This document shows positions 53,526 to 64,000 of a stretch of DNA of 64,000 nucleotides, piece after piece. Made by a program: the position numbers and the translations under genes. The stretch is from contig NZ_CP070502.1 in the NCBI RefSeq assembly GCF_018309085.1, positions 1,798,001-1,862,000 on the forward strand, given 5' to 3'. Under the pieces are notes generated by a model, which did no database searches, had not been told where the DNA came from, and saw only the letters and a list, made by a program, of their open reading frames with translations. How positions within the stretch are numbered: position 1 is the stretch's first letter; each line of letters starts with the position of its first letter. Source of the stretch: Sporosarcina sp. Marseille-Q4063. Lineage in GTDB: Bacteria; Bacillota; Bacilli; Bacillales_A; Planococcaceae.

Positions 53526-53888
53526 CTATTTTGTTTTTAAGGTAGCATGAACGTATGAATGGGTAAAACTTGTGTTTTGAGTTAAAGTAAAGCCCCCAGA
53601 TCCATCAAAGTTTATTGTTGGGCTTATTTCTACCTTGGTTTCTTGATGAGAGTATTTTCCATAAGCATCTAGATAAGTAGGTAGTCCACTAATTGGGGTA
53701 ACTGTATAGTACATGTATAAATTAATGTCAGTAACATACTGTGTCTTACTAGGGTTATCTTTTAAATTCATTTTCACTGCATATGCGTCCTTACCGTACC
53801 TCCATTTATTGCTGGCACTTGTGTAAGTAGCACTTCCTGTTGTATTAGTTCTTAGTCGTTGAATTATATATTTTCCATTCTCCCCTTT
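53526..53888 (-). pseudogene. Beta-rich secreted-type protein, start lost
   Basis: An open frame of 120 codons without a usable start: it opens after two stops (53894-53889) as GENGKYIIQRLRTNTTGSAT, SNKWRYGKDAYAVKMNLKDN and INLYMYYTVTPISGLPTYLD, ending FTHSYVHATLKTK. An ATG at 53874 with AAAGGGGAG upstream lies in another frame and meets a stop after four codons. The tail ends 3 bases before the split gene. Probably a remnant from a deletion or frameshift; no family recognised. Confidence 0.5.
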
Positions 53889-54111
53889 CTACTATCCTAT
53901 ATATTTTATCATTTTTTCAATAACAATAAAGCTGTTTTCGTACTTTTCTGAAAGATAATCATTTCCTATGTGAGTCTTTATTTGATTGTAACAACATAAA
54001 AAAGCAACCTCCAAGTTTTTTAAGAAGTAGCCTTTACTTTCACTAAGTCTATCTAAAATAGAATGGCACGTCTGTAATAGATTTCTGGTCTGAATCCAAG
54101 AAATGAAAAAA
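53889..54111. other. Gene-free region after the broken genes
   Basis: No frame with a ribosome site; a short AT-rich stretch up to the groEL terminator. Confidence 0.4.
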
Positions 54112-54150
54112 GAAGCCTCTCAAAAGTTTAGTGAACTTTTGAGAAGCTTC
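54112..54150 (-). terminator. groEL terminator
   Basis: GAAGCCTCTCAAAAGTT and AACTTTTGAGAAGCTTC stem with a short loop; T run on the minus strand (TTCTTTTTTC). Confidence 0.88.
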
Positions 54151-54189
54151 CGTTAGCATTCCACTCTTATCAAGGGGTTGGGGGTCTTA

Positions 54190-55827
<1,638 letters not shown>

Positions 55828-55884
55828 TTATAATTTCCCTCCTGAATTTACGCATGTTTGTTTAGTACTAAATCTTTCCTTGAA

Positions 55885-56169
55885 TTAACCGATAACAGCT
55901 AATACATCGCTTTCACGCAGGATTAAATATTCATTACCTTCATGTTTAACTTCAGTTCCGGAGTATTTTGAGAAGATAATCTTGTCGCCTTCTTTTACTT
56001 CTAAGTCGACACGTTGGCCATTTTCCAAAACGCGCCCTGTTCCAGCAGCAATTACTTTTCCTTCTTGCGGTTTTTCTTTCGCAGAATCTGGCACGATAAT
56101 GCCGCTTGCCGTTTTTTCTTCAGCCTCTACTAATTCAATTACGATACGGTCACCTAATGGTTTCAACAA
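55885..56169 (-). CDS. groS: 10-kDa chaperonin GroES
   Basis: A 94-residue co-chaperonin. Starts at the TTG at 56169, giving [26 protein letters not shown] lies 9 bases upstream. The frame reaching 56208 adds residues not in the family and would begin within the CIRCE region. Contains the mobile loop ([20 protein letters not shown]) and [18 protein letters not shown]. Caps GroEL. First gene of the operon. Confidence 0.97.
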   Translation of the reverse strand: MLKPLGDRIVIELVEAEEKTASGIIVPDSAKEKPQEGKVIAAGTGRVLENGQRVDLEVKEGDKIIFSKYSGTEVKHEGNEYLILRESDVLAVIG

Positions 56170-56201
56170 GTAAAACAACCTCCCAAAGATAATAATTTCT
56201 T

Positions 56202-56228
56202 TTAGCACTCATCTACAAAGAGTGCTAA
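56202..56228 (-). promoter_or_regulatory. CIRCE element (HrcA operator)
   Basis: TTAGCACTC (56202-56210), nine bases, GAGTGCTAA (56220-56228): an exact match to the consensus inverted repeat. Between promoter and groES start. Confidence 0.97.
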
Positions 56229-56238
56229 CACAATTCTA

Positions 56239-56267
56239 ATCATAATAAACATCTGCCTATTTTGCAA
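56239..56267 (-). promoter_or_regulatory. Sigma-A promoter of groES-groEL
   Basis: On the minus strand TTGCAA (56267-56262), 17 bases, TATGAT (56244-56239). The CIRCE element starts about 10 bases downstream. Confidence 0.85.
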
Positions 56268-56353
56268 GTGATGTACTCAGACATTCTTCCCTTTGCTTAT
56301 GTTGTTTAAAACAGCTAAAATAACAGCAGTTGTTATTTTAGGAGATGAACATT

Positions 56354-57091
56354 TTGAAAAACTGGAAAATCTATTTTTACCTGATCTTCACTTACGTCAT
56401 TATGCAAATCGGTAGCATATTTTTAGTCAAGCCGATTTTTCAATACTTTAAAGGAAATCCAAGTTTAACTACACAACATGCTGAATATCATGGAATTGCA
56501 TGGTCACTCTTTACAGCTAATACACTAGCTGCAATCATCTTCCTTCTATTAATTTTCACACGAAAGAAATTCTTTCATGTGTTTAAAGGCAAACCTGCTT
56601 CAGTGGGGAGCACAATTTTATGGGGAGTCATCGGCTTTTTCCTCGCACTTTTCGGACAAATGGCTGCGGCCTTTATCGAACAACTAATCGGCATTGAACC
56701 CGGTTCAGAAAACACAGCTTTTCTATCTGAAATCGCTAAAGTATCTCCCATTATCATCATTTGCATTGTCATATTCGCACCACTGTTAGAGGAAATTGTT
56801 TTCAGACGAGTGATCTTCGGAGGTCTTTATCAAAAAACCAATTTCATCATTGCCGCTTTAATCAGTGGACTCATATTCGCGGCAGTCCATGGCGAACTCC
56901 AACATACGCTCATTTACTTGGCACCGGGACTTGTTTTCTCTTTCGTCTACTATAAAACTAAAAGATTGATCACACCGATGATTTCACATTTATTAATGAA
57001 CGGCCTTGTTGTCACCGTCCAGCTTAATTATGAAAAACTTGAGCAACTACAGAATATGCATCAATCTTTCATTACATTCCTATTAGGATGA
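56354..57091 (+). CDS. CPBP-family intramembrane metalloprotease (Abi domain), second copy
   Basis: A 245-residue membrane protein from TTG 56354 (AGGAG with 9 bases spacing; an ATG at 56345 touches the site). Catalytic motifs: FAPLLEEIVFRRVIFGGLYQ (EExxxR) and LIFAAVHGELQHT (His); third motif SHLLMNGLVVT. About seven helices. In Bacillus a CPBP gene (ydiL) lies next to groESL and ydiM, and this matches that position. Target not known. Confidence 0.88.
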   Translation: MKNWKIYFYLIFTYVIMQIGSIFLVKPIFQYFKGNPSLTTQHAEYHGIAWSLFTANTLAAIIFLLLIFTRKKFFHVFKGKPASVGSTILWGVIGFFLALFGQMAAAFIEQLIGIEPGSENTAFLSEIAKVSPIIIICIVIFAPLLEEIVFRRVIFGGLYQKTNFIIAALISGLIFAAVHGELQHTLIYLAPGLVFSFVYYKTKRLITPMISHLLMNGLVVTVQLNYEKLEQLQNMHQSFITFLLG

Positions 57092-57092
57092 A

Positions 57093-57132
57093 AAAAAGTC
57101 TTCCACCCGATAATTCGGTTGGAAGACTTTTT
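57093..57132. terminator. Bidirectional terminator
   Basis: AAAAAGTCTTCCA and TGGAAGACTTTTT with a central loop, between the convergent CPBP and tatC genes; T runs on both strands. Confidence 0.9.
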
Positions 57133-57901
57133 ATTGTGGTGAATCTTGATTTTGAACTTCTTCAATTTGTCGTTGCTGTTCCGCCTTTAAATACTTTCGA
57201 TAACCAAAGCGGGAAATAACAATACTAAACTCGTAAAGTATAAACAGCGGGACCGTCACAAATAAATGCGACATTAAGTCAGGCGGTGTAATGAATGCCG
57301 CAACAACGAATAAACCAAAGTATGCATATTTTCGTATTTTCACAAGGATTGATGGATTTAATAAACCTAACCGGGCTAAAAATACAATAACAACCGGCAA
57401 TTGAAAAACAATCCCAAATGGAATCGTAATTTGAAATAAAAAATTAAAGTATTCATTAATACCAATTGTCTGTGTGATACCTAGGTCCATCGATAACGCC
57501 ATCATGAATTTTATGACGTATGGAAGCAAGACAAAATAAGCGAACGAAATACCGCCAAGCAAAAGTAAAAAGGCGTATGGAATATAACTCAACGTCGCAC
57601 GTCGTTCTGGTTCATGCAGACCGGGAGAAATAAAGGACCACATTTGGTACATAAGGATTGGAGATATGATGACTATGGCAATAAAGAAAACTACTTTCAA
57701 AAAAATCAACATCGGATCGATTACATTAAATGCATTCAATGTGATTTCTCTTGCTTCCCCATGAAGCTGAAGAAATCGAATAAGTGGTTTCGCAAGAAAA
57801 AAACTACCTATGATTGCTACAACAAAGAAAACGACAATCACTATCAGCCGTTTTCTCAATTCATCTATATGTTCAATGATTGTCAAATTATTATCGTTCA
57901 T
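57131..57901 (-). CDS. tatC: Twin-arginine translocase TatC
   Basis: A 256-residue six-helix protein. Family blocks: LTIIEHIDELRKRLIVIVVF at the N-terminus, the periplasmic loop plus SPILMYQMWSFISPGLHEPE with the substrate-binding Glu region, GIVFQLPVVIVFLARLGLLN and FIVAAFITPPDLMSHLFVTV-like end. Receptor for folded Tat substrates. Follows tatA by 17 bases. Confidence 0.97.
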   Translation of the reverse strand: MNDNNLTIIEHIDELRKRLIVIVVFFVVAIIGSFFLAKPLIRFLQLHGEAREITLNAFNVIDPMLIFLKVVFFIAIVIISPILMYQMWSFISPGLHEPERRATLSYIPYAFLLLLGGISFAYFVLLPYVIKFMMALSMDLGITQTIGINEYFNFLFQITIPFGIVFQLPVVIVFLARLGLLNPSILVKIRKYAYFGLFVVAAFITPPDLMSHLFVTVPLFILYEFSIVISRFGYRKYLKAEQQRQIEEVQNQDSPQ

Positions 57902-57918
57902 CGGACTAACATCCTAAC

Positions 57919-58110
57919 TCACTTCTGTTCTTCTTCGTTCTTTTCCACTTTCTTAACTTCGTCATTGTCATTGACGAGTCCCTGTGTCGCGTTTTTAAAT
58001 TCACGCAATGAAGAACCGAATGCTTTTCCAATCTCTGGCAACTTCTTTGGACCAAACACAAGCAATGCAATAACTGCAATTAGAATAAGGCTCACAGCAC
58101 CTGGCATCAT
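57919..58110 (-). CDS. tatA: Twin-arginine translocase TatA
   Basis: A 63-residue protein with the TatA helix and hinge: [25 protein letters not shown] in overlapping parts (FGPKKLPE hinge), then the amphipathic helix [14 protein letters not shown] and an acidic tail. Forms the pore with TatC. Two adjacent Met codons; GGAGGTG site upstream. Confidence 0.95.
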   Translation of the reverse strand: MMPGAVSLILIAVIALLVFGPKKLPEIGKAFGSSLREFKNATQGLVNDNDEVKKVEKNEEEQK

Positions 58111-58231
58111 CCTTGGACACCTCCTATTTAAGAGTTGGTAAACGTATTACCTTATCGTTAGGGATTAAACCAGTCCCTCTTACTTATTAACATTTTACAC
58201 TAAAGCCGCCCATATTGCTATAATAGGGCTA

Positions 58232-58882
58232 TTACAATTGTGAATCTTTAAGGTCATTTTTCATGAAATAAATAAGCGTCTGTAATTCTACAGATAAATC
58301 AATTGTATGGACGCGAACTTCTTCTGGCACTGCAAGGCGTACCGGAGTAAAGTTTAAAATGCCTTTAATCCCATAGTCGACTAATTCGTCTGTAACACTT
58401 TGCGCAACGCCAGATGGCAATGTTAGGATAACAAGTTCGATTCCCTTCTCTTTCAGCTTCTCTTCAGCCACTATTGGATGATAAACAGGAATGCCGCTTA
58501 CCGTTTTCCCCTCAACTGGAGCCTTAGTATCAAATGCCATTACGATACGTGTGTTATGGTTTTTATGAAAATTATATTTTAAAAAAGCACTTCCTAAACT
58601 TCCGACCCCGAATAGGGCGACATCAGTTTCTTCGTCTTGATCGAGAATCGTGCGAAAAAAATCAACTAAATAGTCGACATCGTATCCGTATCCTTTTCTA
58701 CCGAGTGCCCCAAAATAAGAAAAATCTCTCCGTATTGTCGCAGCATCGATTTTCATCGCTTCGCTTAATTCGCTAGACGAAACACGCTTTTTGTTAGCGT
58801 TTGCAAAGTTTTGAAGAAATCTATAATAAAGAGGCAAGCGTTTTGACGTTGCCTGTGGAATCTTAGGCATTTCCTCTGACAT
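58232..58882 (-). CDS. rex: Redox-sensing repressor Rex
   Basis: A 216-residue Rex: winged-helix [60 protein letters not shown], then the Rossmann fold [20 protein letters not shown] that binds NADH, and [20 protein letters not shown]. Represses fermentation and respiratory genes when NADH/NAD+ is low. Upstream of tatA on the same strand in the conserved Bacillus order. Confidence 0.97.
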   Translation of the reverse strand: MSEEMPKIPQATSKRLPLYYRFLQNFANANKKRVSSSELSEAMKIDAATIRRDFSYFGALGRKGYGYDVDYLVDFFRTILDQDEETDVALFGVGSLGSAFLKYNFHKNHNTRIVMAFDTKAPVEGKTVSGIPVYHPIVAEEKLKEKGIELVILTLPSGVAQSVTDELVDYGIKGILNFTPVRLAVPEEVRVHTIDLSVELQTLIYFMKNDLKDSQL

Positions 58883-59005
58883 TCTACCCCTCCTACACGT
58901 CCTTAAAGCCTATTCTATCGTATCTTAATTGCTGTTTATTGTAAAGCTGACCATTGCGCGCGCGGCGTTGTTCTATTAGACTAGAGTAGAATGAGGTGTA
59001 TTATA

Positions 59006-60931
59006 ATGATTGTTTTACAAGTCAACGCTTTAACTAAATCATTTTCTGGAACGACCATATTAGATAATGTTCAACTCGAAGTACATCAACGCGACCGTGT
59101 TGCCCTTGTCGGACGAAACGGCGCTGGAAAATCGACCTTACTAAAAATTATCGCGGGTGAAATGGCTGCCGATTCAGGCGATTTAATTATTCCAAAGAAC
59201 ATACGGATTGGATACTTGGAACAACATTCCGGCATCGATTCCTCTTTAACAGTTTGGGATGAAATGATGACCGTTTTTGAACCCCTCCGAGTAATGGAAA
59301 GACGAATCCGTTCCCTCGAAGAACAGATGGCCGATCCAGCAATCTTTTCAAATAGCATTGAATTCGAACGCGTTTCGACTGAATACGATGAATTACAAAC
59401 TGAGTTCAGTAATTCCAAAGGCTATCAGTACGAAGCAGATACTCGATCAGTGCTTCACGGCATGAGGTTTTATCCAGAGGATTATACAAAACAGGTTAAC
59501 CTTTTATCCGGTGGTCAAAAAACGAGACTTGCACTCGCAAAAATGTTATTAAGCAGTCCGGATTTGTTAATTTTAGACGAACCGACAAACCATCTTGATA
59601 TTGAAACGCTTAGTTGGTTAGAAAAATACCTTGTTAATTACGAGGGTGCATTGTTGATTGTCTCGCATGACCGTTATTTCCTTGATGAAATTGTTACTAT
59701 TGTTTATGAAGTTTCAAGACATAAAGTAGCAAAATACCTTGGCAACTATAGCGCCTATCTAAGCGAAAAAGCTAAAAACTACGAACGTGATTTAAAGATG
59801 TACGAGAGAGAAGCAAGTGAACGTGCGAATCTCGAAGACTTTATTCAACGAAATATTGCACGCGCTTCGACATCCAAAATGGCCCAAAGTCGTCGTAAAA
59901 TGTTGGAACGAACGAATTGGATGGAATCCCCCGACGGTGATGAAAAGTCAGCCAACTTTACCTTTTCTGTCGATCGTCCAAGCGGAAACGATGTCCTTGC
60001 GGTAGATAATTTAGCAATCGGGTATGATAACGGACCTGTTTCGGAAAATCTGAACCTACGTGTGTATAAAGGTGATCGAATTGCATTAATTGGCCCCAAT
60101 GGCGTCGGCAAATCGACTTTACTGAAAACTATAGTTAAAAGACAAACTGAACTTGCAGGCGAAATAAGATACGGGACAAATGTTCAATTTGGTTATTATG
60201 ATCAAGAACAGGCCACCCTAGCCGGCAATGATACCGTCTTGGAGGAACTATGGAGCGAATGGCCGATGATGAATGAGAAAGACATACGCAGCGTTCTAGG
60301 CCGCTTTCTTTTCACTGGAGATGACGCTGGAAAACCAGTGACGTCATTGTCCGGCGGAGAAAAGGCACGGCTTTCTCTTGCGAAATTGATGCTTAAGAAG
60401 TCGAACACGCTCATATTGGACGAGCCAACAAACCACTTGGATTTGGATAGTAAAGAAATACTTGAAAATGCATTAGATGATTTTCCTGGCACAATTCTCT
60501 TTGTGTCTCATGATCGGTATTTCATTAATCGCCTAGCGACAAAAGTAATCGACATCGGTCCCCAGGGTGCTGTTGAATATTTGGGAGACTACGATTACTA
60601 CGTGGAAAAGAAACAAGAACAAGAAGAACTTCTTGCTGAAAAGGAAAGAGCCTTAGTAAACAAACCGCCAGTTGCAAATAAACAGGATGACGATCGTGAA
60701 ATAAAACGGCAAGAACGAAGACTAACGCGTGCAATCGCTGAAATTGAGGATGAAATTACAGCTCTTGATGAACGTATTGCATCTTTCCAAGAAGAACTGT
60801 CAAATCCTGAATATGCGGACAATCATGTAAAGCTCATGGAAATTCAAAAAAACATCGATAATTTGCAAGCTGAACATGACGAAAAAGCGGAAAACTGGCT
60901 CACTTTGCAAGAACAACTTGAACATTTATAA
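59006..60931 (+). CDS. ABC-F family ATP-binding protein (YdiF-like)
   Basis: A 641-residue soluble twin ABC protein from ATG 59006 (GAGGTG 7 bases upstream). First cassette: Walker A GRNGAGKSTLLKIIAG, signature LLSGGQKTRLALAKMLL, Walker B LLILDEPTNHLDIETLSWL. Linker with ARASTSKMAQSRRKMLER. Second cassette: GPNGVGKSTLLKTIV, LSGGEKARLSLAKLMLK, ILDEPTNHLDLDS. Ends in a coiled coil. ABC-F proteins act on ribosomes. Divergent from rex; matches Bacillus ydiF by position next to tsaD. Confidence 0.94.
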   Translation: MIVLQVNALTKSFSGTTILDNVQLEVHQRDRVALVGRNGAGKSTLLKIIAGEMAADSGDLIIPKNIRIGYLEQHSGIDSSLTVWDEMMTVFEPLRVMERRIRSLEEQMADPAIFSNSIEFERVSTEYDELQTEFSNSKGYQYEADTRSVLHGMRFYPEDYTKQVNLLSGGQKTRLALAKMLLSSPDLLILDEPTNHLDIETLSWLEKYLVNYEGALLIVSHDRYFLDEIVTIVYEVSRHKVAKYLGNYSAYLSEKAKNYERDLKMYEREASERANLEDFIQRNIARASTSKMAQSRRKMLERTNWMESPDGDEKSANFTFSVDRPSGNDVLAVDNLAIGYDNGPVSENLNLRVYKGDRIALIGPNGVGKSTLLKTIVKRQTELAGEIRYGTNVQFGYYDQEQATLAGNDTVLEELWSEWPMMNEKDIRSVLGRFLFTGDDAGKPVTSLSGGEKARLSLAKLMLKKSNTLILDEPTNHLDLDSKEILENALDDFPGTILFVSHDRYFINRLATKVIDIGPQGAVEYLGDYDYYVEKKQEQEELLAEKERALVNKPPVANKQDDDREIKRQERRLTRAIAEIEDEITALDERIASFQEELSNPEYADNHVKLMEIQKNIDNLQAEHDEKAENWLTLQEQLEHL

Positions 60932-60945
60932 AAAGATAATAGGGT

Positions 60946-60994
60946 CAAATAAATAGTCATCTTCATGCAATATTATGAGATGGCTATTTGTTTT
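60946..60994 (+). terminator. Terminator of the ABC-F gene
   Basis: CAAATAAATAGTCATCT and AGATGGCTATTTGTTTT pair with few mismatches, followed by TTTTCC. Confidence 0.75.
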
Positions 60995-61034
60995 CCTAAA
61001 ATAACATGTGAATATCCCCAATCAAGTTGTAAAC

Positions 61035-61193
61035 TTCTCCACAACCTTATCCACAGCATAAACACTTTCAAAACAACCATGGTATGCACTTTCCCACACT
61101 TTCCACAGATTTTTATTTTATTACACACAAAGTTATCCCATCATGTTTGTCATTAAATTAACAACTAAATTAGTTGTCAACAAGTTATGCACA
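61035..61193. promoter_or_regulatory. DnaA-box cluster
   Basis: Within 160 bases: TTATCCACA (61047-61055, perfect), TTATGCACA (61185-61193, one change), TTCTCCACA (61035-61043), and weaker TTTCCCACA (61090), CTTTCCACA (61099), TTACACACA (61121) and TTATCCCAT (61133), all on the same strand. In B. subtilis a DnaA-box cluster that titrates the initiator lies in the same gcp(tsaD)-ydiF intergenic region, from memory. There is no gene here and no oriC genes are near, so this is a titration cluster, not an origin. Confidence 0.75.
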
Positions 61194-61267
61194 ACCTGTT
61201 CATAAGTACGAATGTTCCTCTTGACAAAGGAAGAAACTTGTTTCTTCTCTGCGAAAAAGCAAAAATA

Positions 61268-61307
61268 AAAACGTGGAAATTGTCTGAAAAGACATTCTCC
61301 ACGTTTT
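61268..61307 (-). terminator. Terminator of the tsa operon
   Basis: AAAACGTGGA and TCCACGTTTT with an inner TGTCT/AGACA pairing; followed on the minus strand by TTTTATTTTT. Directly past tsaD. Confidence 0.88.
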
Positions 61308-61308
61308 G

Positions 61309-62331
61309 CTATTTATTCCATGAAACAAGCTCCATTCCAGGTCTTCCATTCATCGATAATGTACCTCGCACTCCGCTACTAAACATTGAAGATCCCGCGG
61401 CAGCTATCATTGCAGCATTATCTGTACAAAGTGATATAGGTGGAACATAAAAAGGAATATTAAGTTCCATAAATTTTGCTTCAAGGGATGTACGCAGCTC
61501 TTTGTTCGCAGCGACACCACCCGCAGCTATAACTTGCTTAACATTAAATTCTTTAGCAGCACGCACTGTTTTTGTCGTCAGCACATCAACGACACTTGCT
61601 TGAAATCCTGCCGCTACATGTTGCGGATTTACATGTTCACCGCGCTGATCTAAATTGTGTTTATAGTTAATAACTGATGACTTGAGTCCACTAAAACTAA
61701 AATCGTATGATTCAGGTTCAAGCCATGCTCTTGGAAATTCAATTTCCCCGTCGCTTTCTGTAGCTAAACGGTCAATTTCCGGTCCTCCCGGATAAGGCAA
61801 CCCAAGTACACGAGCAACTTTATCATAGGCTTCTCCAGCTGCGTCGTCACGCGTCTCTCCAATCAATTCAAACGAGCCATGTTCTTTCATAAGAACAAGC
61901 TCAGTGTGACCACCCGAAACGATTAGAGCGAGCAAAGGAAATTCCATCGGTTGGATAAGTTGGTTAGCATATATATGCCCTGCTATATGATGCACCCCGA
62001 CAATTGGCAGTTGATTTGCGAAAGCAAATGCCTTTGCCGCATTAATACCGATAAGTAATGCCCCTACTAGACCCGGTCCTTCTGTCACCGCAACTGCATC
62101 TAGATCCTTTGGTTGCAATTCAGCAATTTGTAGCGCTTCTTCTATCACTAATGTAATTTGCTCAACATGATGTCTAGAAGCAATTTCCGGAACAACGCCG
62201 CCAAATCGTTTTTGGCTTTTTATTTGAGACGCAACTACATTAGATACGATTTCTGTTCCATTTTTAATAACAGAAGCGGCAGTCTCATCACAACTCGTTT
62301 CAATCCCTAATATATACAAATCTTTTTTCAC
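61309..62331 (-). CDS. tsaD: tRNA N6-threonylcarbamoyladenosine synthase subunit TsaD
   Basis: A 340-residue ASKHA-fold protein. Start GTG 62331 ([20 protein letters not shown]), GGGTGGA 6 bases upstream; it overlaps the rimI stop by one base. Motifs: [20 protein letters not shown] with metal-binding His, [25 protein letters not shown], and [15 protein letters not shown]. Transfers threonylcarbamoyl to A37 of ANN-decoding tRNAs with TsaB and TsaE, encoded in the same operon. Confidence 0.97.
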   Translation of the reverse strand: MKKDLYILGIETSCDETAASVIKNGTEIVSNVVASQIKSQKRFGGVVPEIASRHHVEQITLVIEEALQIAELQPKDLDAVAVTEGPGLVGALLIGINAAKAFAFANQLPIVGVHHIAGHIYANQLIQPMEFPLLALIVSGGHTELVLMKEHGSFELIGETRDDAAGEAYDKVARVLGLPYPGGPEIDRLATESDGEIEFPRAWLEPESYDFSFSGLKSSVINYKHNLDQRGEHVNPQHVAAGFQASVVDVLTTKTVRAAKEFNVKQVIAAGGVAANKELRTSLEAKFMELNIPFYVPPISLCTDNAAMIAAAGSSMFSSGVRGTLSMNGRPGMELVSWNK

Positions 62332-62786
62332 TATAATTCCACCCACATGACGAGGGCATCTTCGCCGTCGTCGCTATAATAGTTTTTACGTATGCCGCCT
62401 TCTTGGAAGCCAAGCTTACGATACAAGTTTTGCGCAGTATGGTTGCTAACTCGAACTTCCAACGTCATTAACTTTACATCCATTTCTTCACAAAGAGCAA
62501 TAGCCTCTCGCATTAAGCCTTCACCGATTTTACAACCTCTTAAACGTTTCAAAACCGCTACATTCGTAATATGACACTCATCTAAGACAATCCACATTCC
62601 ACAATGACCAATTACCTGGTCATTTTCCAATGCAACGATATAATGAGCATAATTATTACCAGTCATCTCATGTTCGAAAATTTCCTGTGTCCACGGAACC
62701 GTGAACGATTCCTCTTCAATAGTTACTACCGACGGAATATCGGCTTTTACCATTTCACGGTAAGAAATTTCTTTAACCACGTTCAT
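62331..62786 (-). CDS. rimI: Ribosomal-protein-alanine N-acetyltransferase RimI
   Basis: A 151-residue GNAT acetyltransferase: [60 protein letters not shown] (the acetyl-CoA loop, with GCKIG in place of the usual GQGIG-type), and [20 protein letters not shown]. Acetylates the N-terminus of S18 in E. coli. In Bacilli the gene lies between tsaB and tsaD, as here, with overlaps on both sides. Confidence 0.95.
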   Translation of the reverse strand: MNVVKEISYREMVKADIPSVVTIEEESFTVPWTQEIFEHEMTGNNYAHYIVALENDQVIGHCGMWIVLDECHITNVAVLKRLRGCKIGEGLMREAIALCEEMDVKLMTLEVRVSNHTAQNLYRKLGFQEGGIRKNYYSDDGEDALVMWVEL

Positions 62787-63483
62787 GTTCCTTTCCCTGC
62801 GCTTTCAACCAATTTGCCTCAGCTTCAGCAATTCGGCGATATTCGGGAACGAAATTATGAATATCCACTTCCTCTTCAAACTGCTGTGCCGTATGGATGA
62901 GAGAAGATGCACGCGGTAAATTGAACTGGATCGGAGCAAATACTGCTTGGTCTGCAAGCTCGTCAATCAATTGATCTTTATGCAATGACGTATCTTTTCC
63001 AATAAACAAAACTGGATATTTAAATGACTTCAACTTTCCAATTAATTCTTCAAGTGAAAAATGTCCATCTTCAATTACTGTGGTTAACTTCCCATTTTCA
63101 AATCGGTAAGCACCAGCATACACATTATTTCTCCGTGCATCTACAATTGGACAAAGGATGCCTTCAAAATATAGAGCATTTGCAGCGAGCGCTTTTAAAC
63201 TAGAAACCCCAACTAGCGGTTTATTAAGCGTCCATGCAAGCGTTTTGGCAATCGTTACGCCTATTCGCACACCTGTATAAGAACCCGGTCCTTCAGATAC
63301 TGCGATTGCGTGAATATCTGAAGGAGCAATATTCGCTTTTTTAAAAACTTCATCGATTGCTGGCATCGCTCGAAGTGAATGGTTGATTGCCATAGAAGAG
63401 TTTTCTTCAATCAGTATTTCACCATCTTTCACGACAGCAATAGAAAGTGGCGTATTTGCTGTATCTATTCCAAGCCAAATCAT
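62773..63483 (-). CDS. tsaB: tRNA threonylcarbamoyladenosine biosynthesis protein TsaB
   Basis: A 236-residue ASKHA-type protein: MIWLGIDTANTPLSIAVVKD, AVSEGPGSYTGVRIGVTIAK, and PIVDARRNNVYAGAYRF. Partner and scaffold of TsaD. Stop overlaps the rimI start by 14 bases and its start overlaps the tsaE stop by 4, so the operon is tightly coupled. Confidence 0.96.
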   Translation of the reverse strand: MIWLGIDTANTPLSIAVVKDGEILIEENSSMAINHSLRAMPAIDEVFKKANIAPSDIHAIAVSEGPGSYTGVRIGVTIAKTLAWTLNKPLVGVSSLKALAANALYFEGILCPIVDARRNNVYAGAYRFENGKLTTVIEDGHFSLEELIGKLKSFKYPVLFIGKDTSLHKDQLIDELADQAVFAPIQFNLPRASSLIHTAQQFEEEVDIHNFVPEYRRIAEAEANWLKAQGKEHERG

Positions 63484-63932
63484 ATACTTAACCCCTCACA
63501 AATCTTTTCATAATGTTCACCTAGTGGTTTAACAGTAATTATACGTTTCGTATTTCCAGCATGAACAATTTCAATTTCTAGCCGATTCTTAGGTAATTCT
63601 TCTTCAATTAAATGAGCCCATTCAATAACCGTCACGGCATCCCCATAAAACAATTCTTCCCAACCAAGATCTTCATCACTTCCGGCCAGACGATAGACAT
63701 CCAAATGATTGAACGGAAAGTTTCCTTCGTATTGTTTTAATATCGTAAACGTAGGACTACTAACAGTCCGCGTAATTCCGATTGCTTTTGCGAATGCCTG
63801 TGTAAAAGCTGTTTTTCCAGCTCCCAAATCGCCTTCTAATGTAATGACATCAGGAGGGGATACAAGTATAGCAAGATTTCTGGCAAGCTGTTCCGTTTCC
63901 TTAAGGGAATGAACGGTAAATTGTTTTTTCAT
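63480..63932 (-). CDS. tsaE: tRNA threonylcarbamoyladenosine biosynthesis ATPase TsaE
   Basis: A P-loop ATPase of about 150 residues. The ATG at 63932 (MKKQFTVHSLKETEQLARNL) has AAAGGA 9 bases upstream; a frame from 63959 would add nine residues. Walker A ITLEGDLGAGKTAFTQAFAK; SSPTFTILKQY; HLDVYRLAGSDEDLGWEE; VIEWAHLIEEELP. Drives turnover of TsaBD. First gene of the operon visible; upstream 68 bases show no gene. Confidence 0.96.
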   Translation of the reverse strand: MKKQFTVHSLKETEQLARNLAILVSPPDVITLEGDLGAGKTAFTQAFAKAIGITRTVSSPTFTILKQYEGNFPFNHLDVYRLAGSDEDLGWEELFYGDAVTVIEWAHLIEEELPKNRLEIEIVHAGNTKRIITVKPLGEHYEKICEGLSI

Positions 63933-64000
63933 TTTTTTATTTCCTTTCGAGTAGTTCACTCCGCTTATCTTCTTTAATTGTACAGAAAATAATTTCCATC

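Noticed and set aside
58232..58260. Rex operator (TTGTGAA...) near the end of rex
   Set aside because: Only one half-site matches and it lies at the 3' end of the rex gene, not at a promoter.
61035..61193. Replication origin
   Set aside because: DnaA boxes are present but there is no dnaA/dnaN, no AT-rich unwinding tracts typical of oriC, and the neighbours match a known titration cluster site.

Overview
The window is low-GC Gram-positive DNA. Gene content (CIRCE-controlled groES-groEL, Rex, TatA/TatC, a tsaE-tsaB-rimI-tsaD operon, ABC-F factor next to tsaD, a cotB/cotG/cotH-type spore-coat locus, Ku/LigD, CPBP proteases, strong GGAGG-type ribosome sites and many TTG/GTG starts) points to an endospore-forming member of Bacillales, most likely Planococcaceae (Sporosarcina-like). 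The genus is an inference; no rRNA is present.

Layout. 1-2.8 kb: minus-strand operon MoxR ATPase - DUF58 protein - transglutaminase-like membrane protein (cut by the window edge). 3.2-5.0 kb: an IS4/IS231-like element with a frameshifted transposase, inserted with a 10-bp target duplication into a GC-rich palindromic repeat. 5.1-13.3 kb: housekeeping and transport (pncB-nadE, an SMR exporter pair, lipid kinase, MATE, CPBP protease, AI-2E family permease, flavin reductase). 13.7-15.1 kb: ArsB-type permease. 15.5-20.9 kb: spore-coat locus with three CotB-like Sm-fold proteins, a Thr/Gly repeat CotG-like protein, a CotH kinase and a SET-domain protein. 21-26.5 kb: FMN reductase, acetyltransferase, Ku and LigD (divergent), malate/tartrate dehydrogenase. 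26.6-31.6 kb: accessory genes: a degenerate M50-like membrane protein, a DUF421 pseudogene, and a three-gene operon of two DUF1672 lipoproteins followed by a lipase-helical protein that resembles a reverse-architecture type VII secretion toxin. 31.8-41.1 kb: zinc metallopeptidase, membrane protein, transglutaminase lipoprotein, CorA, coproporphyrinogen oxidase, radical SAM/SPASM protein, large catalase with a sigma-B-type promoter. 41.1-46.5 kb: small coat-like proteins, a sugar-dehydrogenase-like protein, YmaF, YdhR, and two tandem UV-damage endonucleases. 46.6-54 kb: the most accessory part: a YiiX-like cysteine hydrolase, a trypsin-nuclease fusion, a long gene-free stretch with an intact and a decayed copy of a holin-like type I toxin locus, an ECF sigma/anti-sigma pair, and two broken secreted-protein genes. 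54.2-64 kb: conserved core (groEL/ES, CPBP protease, tatAC, rex, ABC-F, a DnaA-box cluster, tsa operon).

The best candidates for under-described biology are the lipase/DUF1672 operon (27.6-31.5 kb), the threonine-rich CotG-like substrate beside a CotH kinase with a 342-bp repeat in a neighbouring CotB paralogue (16.3-20.9 kb), the trypsin-nuclease fusion (47.3-49.1 kb), and the duplicated holin-like toxin region with 19-bp-spaced iterons (49.5-50.9 kb). All functions are assigned by reading motifs and family resemblance from memory; no database search was run.
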